Of a DNA stretch of 43,697 nt, positions 40,016 to 43,697 are shown piece by piece. Below the pieces are notes generated by a model. That model worked only from the letters and a program-made list of their open reading frames with translations, ran no database searches and was not told the origin of the DNA. Each line of letters begins with the position of its first letter. Positions within the stretch are counted from its first letter, which is position 1. The stretch is from contig JAGXRV010000043.1 in the NCBI GenBank assembly GCA_018335695.1, positions 1-43,697 of the forward strand, given 5' to 3'. The position numbers were made by a program, and so were the translations under genes. The stretch is from Clostridium sp. Lineage in GTDB: Bacteria > Bacillota > Dethiobacteria > Dethiobacterales > Dethiobacteraceae.

Positions 40016-40044
40016 TTGACGCAGAGGGGTGTCTAGGATAAAAT
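40016..40044 (+). promoter_or_regulatory. Promoter upstream of the CARDB-ABC operon
   Basis: TTGACG (40016-40021) and TAAAAT (40039-40044) are separated by 17 nt, about 150 nt before the start codon at 40192. Confidence 0.6.
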
Positions 40045-40191
40045 TATCACTAAGCGGCTTGAAGAAAATACTGGAAAAGTGCAAAGCTAAGTTTTACCTT
40101 GGCATCTACCCACGAGGAAATTTTCGTCATAGCCGGTTCCATGAGAAGATGAGAAACAGGTCTGTATTAATATTGGTGGGAGGCTGGTGCC

Positions 40192-42498
40192 ATGTCGGTG
40201 ATTATTAATAGAGTCATGCCGCTCTTTTTATTGATAGGAATATTGTTGCTGACTTTTCCTGAAAGAGTGTCAGCCGCCTCTCCCACAATAAATGTGCCTG
40301 CCTCCATCCAAGCAGAGGTCGGCCAAAGATTTACTGTTCCTGTAACAATACAAGCCGGCAGTGTTGACTTTTTTGTCTATTGGGTACACGCTTTTTCCGA
40401 AACTGGGCATGTAACGTTGGAATCTAGGGACGTAAATCAAACTGTGGCAGCTAATACCTCAATACGTATCAACTTGATAGGCAGTGCCAACGCAGCGGGA
40501 ATTTCCAGGATAAGAATTGAGTCTGCGGCGGGAACCCAGTCGCCTGGTTCAGCGGAAGTGGTGCTTGAAGTAAGCGACCCTGCCCGCCAGACGCCGCGCC
40601 CAAGGTTCAGCGTTTCAGGTGTTTCTTTTCTGCCTGCTAACCCTGACATAACTCAACCTTTTACCATAAACATAGCACTGCAAAATGTCGGAGACTCGGC
40701 TGCCCATAACATTGCGCTCGAATTTGACGGAGGAAAAAACTTCGCTGTCACTACTCTGACCGACACGTTTAAATTGCAGTCGGTTGAGCGCGGCGCATCG
40801 GCTGTGGCTTCTTTTCAGGTTCGTGCGCTCAATACCCGCGAAACAAACCGGGTCGCCCTTAACCTTTCCTACGGTGCATATGCTCAGGCGGAGAAATTGA
40901 ACCTTCCTTTACCGGCGGTGCGGCCGCCGAGACTACAAGCACCGGCACTCACGGTAGCTTCTTTTGTTCTGCGGCCTAGCCGGGACGGCAGGTTTTTGTT
41001 AGGCCTTACGGTTCGAAACAGCGGTGAAACAGCAGCAGAAAATATAAAAATAGCGCTTGACGGCGGGGAAAAGGTGTCCCCGGCTGAGGGCGGGAGTGTC
41101 AGGCATCTTTCTTTTCTTGCTCCCGGCAGTGCCTCTGTTGTGGAGTATCAACTTGAGACTCGCGGTGCTCTAAGCAATCATCCGTTAAATATTACCTTTG
41201 ATTATTTCAATCATGCCGGTGATGAGTTAAAAAACAGCGACCGTATTTTTATTTCTGCAAACCTTGAACCTGCTCTTAAAGTAAGCGGTTTTAATGCTTC
41301 GCCGGATAGAGAGGGCAGTTTTCTGCTGAATCTGCAACTGCAAAACAAAGGATATTCAACAGCCAGAGATATTGCTGTACGCTTTACCGGCACGCAAGTC
41401 TTCCCGCTTGAGGGTAGCGATTTACTGCCGGTTCCAGACCTGGCAGCAGGCTCCTCCAGCAGCCTTTTGCTGCGGATGATGCCGGGTGCTCCGGGCAACA
41501 TCTATTCCATACCGGTAGAAATTACATACCGTTCTGCCGCCGGTGCAGAGCACAAAACAAACGAGACTATTATGTTGACCGCGGCAGCGATAGGAAGAAC
41601 TAATCTGCAGGGAACTCCCAGAGTGATGCTGGAAAGGCATACTTTGTCTACTGACCGGGTGCTGGCAGGAGGCAGCTTCACTCTTGCCCTCTATATCGGT
41701 AATAATGCCGGCAGGCCGGTGAACAACATTAAAATTTCTTTGGGTACAGTTCAAGTCGGCGCCGGAGCAGGCGGAGCCGGCAATACGGGAGGAACGGTTT
41801 TTTCGCCGCTTGACGGAAGCAGCGACAGTTTTTTTGTGGATAGTATAACCGCCAAAGGACGTCTTGTTAAAGAAATCAATCTTTTTGTGGACCCCAATGC
41901 CGCCGCGATGACTTATTCATTGCCGATTACCATTGACTTTGAGGATGGTGAAGGTAAAGCCTTTAGCGTCAGCGAAACGGTAAATATCCCTGTCTTGCAG
42001 GAAAGCAGGGTTCAGGTGCTAAGCCTGGAAATACCTTCTCAGGCAATTCTCGGGCAGGCAGTACCGGTAAGTATGGAGTTTGCCAATACCGGAAGAACCG
42101 TATTAAGTAATCTCCTAGTTAGCATTGAGGGTGATTTTCCTAAAGAAAACGCAACTTATTTCGTGCCACGGCTGGAAATAGGGGCAAGCGATTTTTTTCA
42201 GGGGATGATTATCCCAGCGGCAGAAGGCGTCTTGTCCGGAAACCTGGTTGTTACTTTCCTGGATGCTCGTAATCAGGAAATGCGTCTTGATCATCCCTTT
42301 ACAGTGGAGGTGCTGCCGATTGCACAACCTCCGTTTGAGCTGCCGCATACTCCTGTATCTGAACAGGGACAAACAAGAGGGGTGATTATGCAGCCTTTGT
42401 TATGGGGTGGAGCAGCAGTGTCGGTAGTGGGAATTTTTATGGCGTTGATTGTCAGGAAACGCAAAAACAGACGTCGGGATGTATTTCTGGACGAATAG
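40192..42498 (+). CDS. Secreted CARDB/NEW3-like repeat protein with C-terminal membrane anchor
   Basis: A 768-residue surface protein. A signal peptide (helix 9-22, likely cleaved near VSA-AS at 28-29) is followed by five to six Ig-like beta-sandwich repeats of the CARDB or COG1361 type. The repeat text is recognisable as FxLxLxLxNxG motifs: FTINIALQNVGDSAAHNIALEF, FLLGLTVRNSGETAAENIKIAL, FLLNLQLQNKGYSTARDIAVRF, FTLALYIGNNAGRPVNNIKISL and VSMEFANTGRTVLSNLLVSI. A C-terminal helix (about 737-755) with a basic cytoplasmic tail KRKNRRR anchors it. It is followed by an ABC ATPase and permease, so it may work with that transporter. GGGAGG precedes the ATG. Confidence 0.85.
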   Translation: MSVIINRVMPLFLLIGILLLTFPERVSAASPTINVPASIQAEVGQRFTVPVTIQAGSVDFFVYWVHAFSETGHVTLESRDVNQTVAANTSIRINLIGSANAAGISRIRIESAAGTQSPGSAEVVLEVSDPARQTPRPRFSVSGVSFLPANPDITQPFTINIALQNVGDSAAHNIALEFDGGKNFAVTTLTDTFKLQSVERGASAVASFQVRALNTRETNRVALNLSYGAYAQAEKLNLPLPAVRPPRLQAPALTVASFVLRPSRDGRFLLGLTVRNSGETAAENIKIALDGGEKVSPAEGGSVRHLSFLAPGSASVVEYQLETRGALSNHPLNITFDYFNHAGDELKNSDRIFISANLEPALKVSGFNASPDREGSFLLNLQLQNKGYSTARDIAVRFTGTQVFPLEGSDLLPVPDLAAGSSSSLLLRMMPGAPGNIYSIPVEITYRSAAGAEHKTNETIMLTAAAIGRTNLQGTPRVMLERHTLSTDRVLAGGSFTLALYIGNNAGRPVNNIKISLGTVQVGAGAGGAGNTGGTVFSPLDGSSDSFFVDSITAKGRLVKEINLFVDPNAAAMTYSLPITIDFEDGEGKAFSVSETVNIPVLQESRVQVLSLEIPSQAILGQAVPVSMEFANTGRTVLSNLLVSIEGDFPKENATYFVPRLEIGASDFFQGMIIPAAEGVLSGNLVVTFLDARNQEMRLDHPFTVEVLPIAQPPFELPHTPVSEQGQTRGVIMQPLLWGGAAVSVVGIFMALIVRKRKNRRRDVFLDE

Positions 42499-42546
42499 AG
42501 ATATAGTTAGCAAGTGGTTCAATCTGACGTCCGAGAGGGGTTAGGC

Positions 42547-43221
42547 ATGGCGATACTTGCCCTGCGCGACATTGTTAAAAAATACCGCATGGGTGACAGC
42601 ATTGTTACGGCACTTGACAATTTGTCTATAACAGTGGAGGAGGGGGAGTTTGTTGCTGTTGTCGGCACGTCCGGCTGCGGCAAGACAACTCTGCTTAATA
42701 TTGCGGCCGGTCTAGAGCGACCCACAAAAGGAGAAGTTCTCTATCGCAATATAACACTGAACAAATTAAAAGAAAAAGACCTGGTGCTGTTTCGTCAGAG
42801 GGTAATGGGCTTTGTTTTTCAGGGTTACAACTTGCTTCCCGCCTTGACGGCGCTGGAAAATGTAGCGCTGCCGCTTGTTTTTGCAGGTATCGCCAGAAAA
42901 GAACGCCTGGTCAGAGCCATGCAGATGTTGGAGTTAGTAGGCCTGAAAGACCGCTATAGACACAAACCGATGGAGATGAGCGGCGGCCAACAGCAGCGAG
43001 TAAGCGTTGCAAGAGCTTTGGTTGGCAGACCGAAAATAATTTTTGCTGATGAGCCTACGGGAAATTTGGACACGCGCACATCAGCTGAGATTGTCACTTA
43101 TCTCAAAGAAGCTGCAAGCAAAAACAGGCAGACGCTGGTACTAGTTACTCATGACAGTAAGATAGCGGGAATTGCTGACAGAAGAATTTTTCTGTCGGAT
43201 GGCAAGCTGATTAACGAGTAA
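42547..43221 (+). CDS. ABC transporter ATP-binding protein (MacB/LolD type)
   Basis: A 224-residue ATPase with Walker A GTSGCGKT (40-47), signature [15 protein letters not shown], Walker [13 protein letters not shown] and a switch His in VTHDSK. The [10 protein letters not shown] text after Walker B is typical of the MacB/LolD/FtsE-like group, which powers mechanotransmission complexes rather than classic import. ATG at 42547 follows GAGAGGGG; a frame from 42514 is less supported. It lies between the CARDB protein and the MacB-type permease. Confidence 0.93.
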   Translation: MAILALRDIVKKYRMGDSIVTALDNLSITVEEGEFVAVVGTSGCGKTTLLNIAAGLERPTKGEVLYRNITLNKLKEKDLVLFRQRVMGFVFQGYNLLPALTALENVALPLVFAGIARKERLVRAMQMLELVGLKDRYRHKPMEMSGGQQQRVSVARALVGRPKIIFADEPTGNLDTRTSAEIVTYLKEAASKNRQTLVLVTHDSKIAGIADRRIFLSDGKLINE

Positions 43222-43245
43222 ATTTCAGGCAAGCGGGGGTTGACA

Positions 43246-43697
43246 ATGAAGCTGTATGATTTGCTGGTGCTGGCCAACAGGAACCTCTGGCGTCGCAAAG
43301 GCCGTACGATGCTTACTGTACTTGGAATGAGCATCGGAACGGTTTCTGTCATAGTGCTCTTTTCGCTTGGCATTGGCCTTGCTGAATGGCAGAGAGTAAG
43401 TATGGAACAGTGGGGGAGCCTGAATATCATTACTGTCAGTCAAACTTTCTTTTATCCCGGAATGCCTGAGGAAGAACGTGAAAGATTGAGGTTGTTAAAT
43501 GAGCAGGCAGTCGCGGAGATAGAAGCGATGCCCGGTGTTCTTGGAGCAGCTCCTGCCTTTACCGTGGGTGGTGAGGCCAGAAAAGGAAGAGATATGGGCT
43601 ATCTCCATTTGGTCGGGATTGAACCGGGCAAGATGGAATTGATGGAATTTGAGGTCAAAGCAGGCAGGCTGCTGCATGATGGAGACCGTTACAATGT
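43246..43697 (+). CDS. ABC transporter permease, MacB-like (partial, runs off window)
   Basis: The first 150 codons of a permease, open to the window end. It begins MKLYDLLVLANRNLWRRKGR, with a first membrane helix MLTVLGMSIGTVSVIVLFSLGIGL (about 22-45), then the periplasmic-type MacB_PCD region including SLNIITVSQ, EAMPGVLGAAPAF and HLVGIEPGKMELM. This is the FtsX/MacB family that partners with the preceding ATPase. Extracytoplasmic domains of this family interact with partner proteins, here possibly the CARDB-like protein upstream. Confidence 0.88.
   Translation, partial: MKLYDLLVLANRNLWRRKGRTMLTVLGMSIGTVSVIVLFSLGIGLAEWQRVSMEQWGSLNIITVSQTFFYPGMPEEERERLRLLNEQAVAEIEAMPGVLGAAPAFTVGGEARKGRDMGYLHLVGIEPGKMELMEFEVKAGRLLHDGDRYN

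Noticed and set aside
39863-40084. 73-codon minus-strand frame
   Set aside because: Low-complexity Ser/Pro-rich text produced by the CCCTCTCCC palindromes; no ribosome site.

Overview
This window looks like chromosome of an endospore-forming, probably anaerobic Firmicute of the Clostridia type. The basis is a spoIIP-like gene and a cwlD-like cortex amidase, a T-box leader, a glmS ribozyme, the cdaA-cdaR-glmM-glmS order, the alr-ndoAI-ndoA order, an AMMECR1/radical-SAM pair, and strong Shine-Dalgarno sites with frequent GTG and TTG starts. Base composition is intermediate, and nearly all genes past 5.9 kb lie on the plus strand. No tRNA, rRNA, prophage, transposase or CRISPR array is visible.

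Layout. 1-0.66 kb is a 61-bp tandem array organised as alternating 122-bp dimers; each unit holds a complete start-to-stop mini-reading frame with its own Shine-Dalgarno. 0.7-2.75 kb (minus) is a T-box-controlled Na+/solute symporter with a 38-residue companion peptide. 2.8-5.9 kb holds a zinc-ribbon protein, an archaeal-type geranylgeranylglyceryl-phosphate synthase translationally coupled to a hexapeptide acyltransferase, and a split ChrA transporter. 5.9-10.7 kb has CwlD, a LigB-AMMECR1 fusion with its radical SAM partner, and an alanine/Na+ symporter. 10.8-16 kb is the c-di-AMP and cell-wall precursor cluster cdaA-cdaR-glmM-[glmS ribozyme]-glmS. 16-20.7 kb has a DMT permease, an rRNA methyltransferase, and a CxxCH-bearing (probably haem-binding) sensor kinase with its response regulator. 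20.8-26.7 kb carries acpS, an Rrf2-iscS-iscU group, a YlbF-like protein with a Cys-rich tail, nnrDE, a CBS protein, a LolA-like lipoprotein and a LysM peptide.

27-36 kb carries an orphan AbrB-type regulator with a palindromic operator candidate, an ACT-hom-thrB-lysC operon (no thrC seen), alr with the EndoAI/EndoA toxin-antitoxin pair, a class-I amidotransferase and serA. 36-39.5 kb holds an unknown protein, an FAH-family enzyme and a DUF1614-spoIIP pair. 40-43.7 kb encodes a secreted, membrane-anchored CARDB-like repeat protein followed by a MacB-type ABC ATPase and a permease that runs off the window.

Intergenic regions contain several dispersed GC-rich palindromic repeat families. Some end in T-runs and look like ready-made terminators. 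One longer repeat occurs twice (26.8 and 39.6 kb) and gives a natural with/without comparison for a 48-bp palindromic insertion. The most unusual signal is the mini-ORF tandem array at the left edge; whether it is translated, structural RNA or simple satellite DNA cannot be settled from sequence alone.
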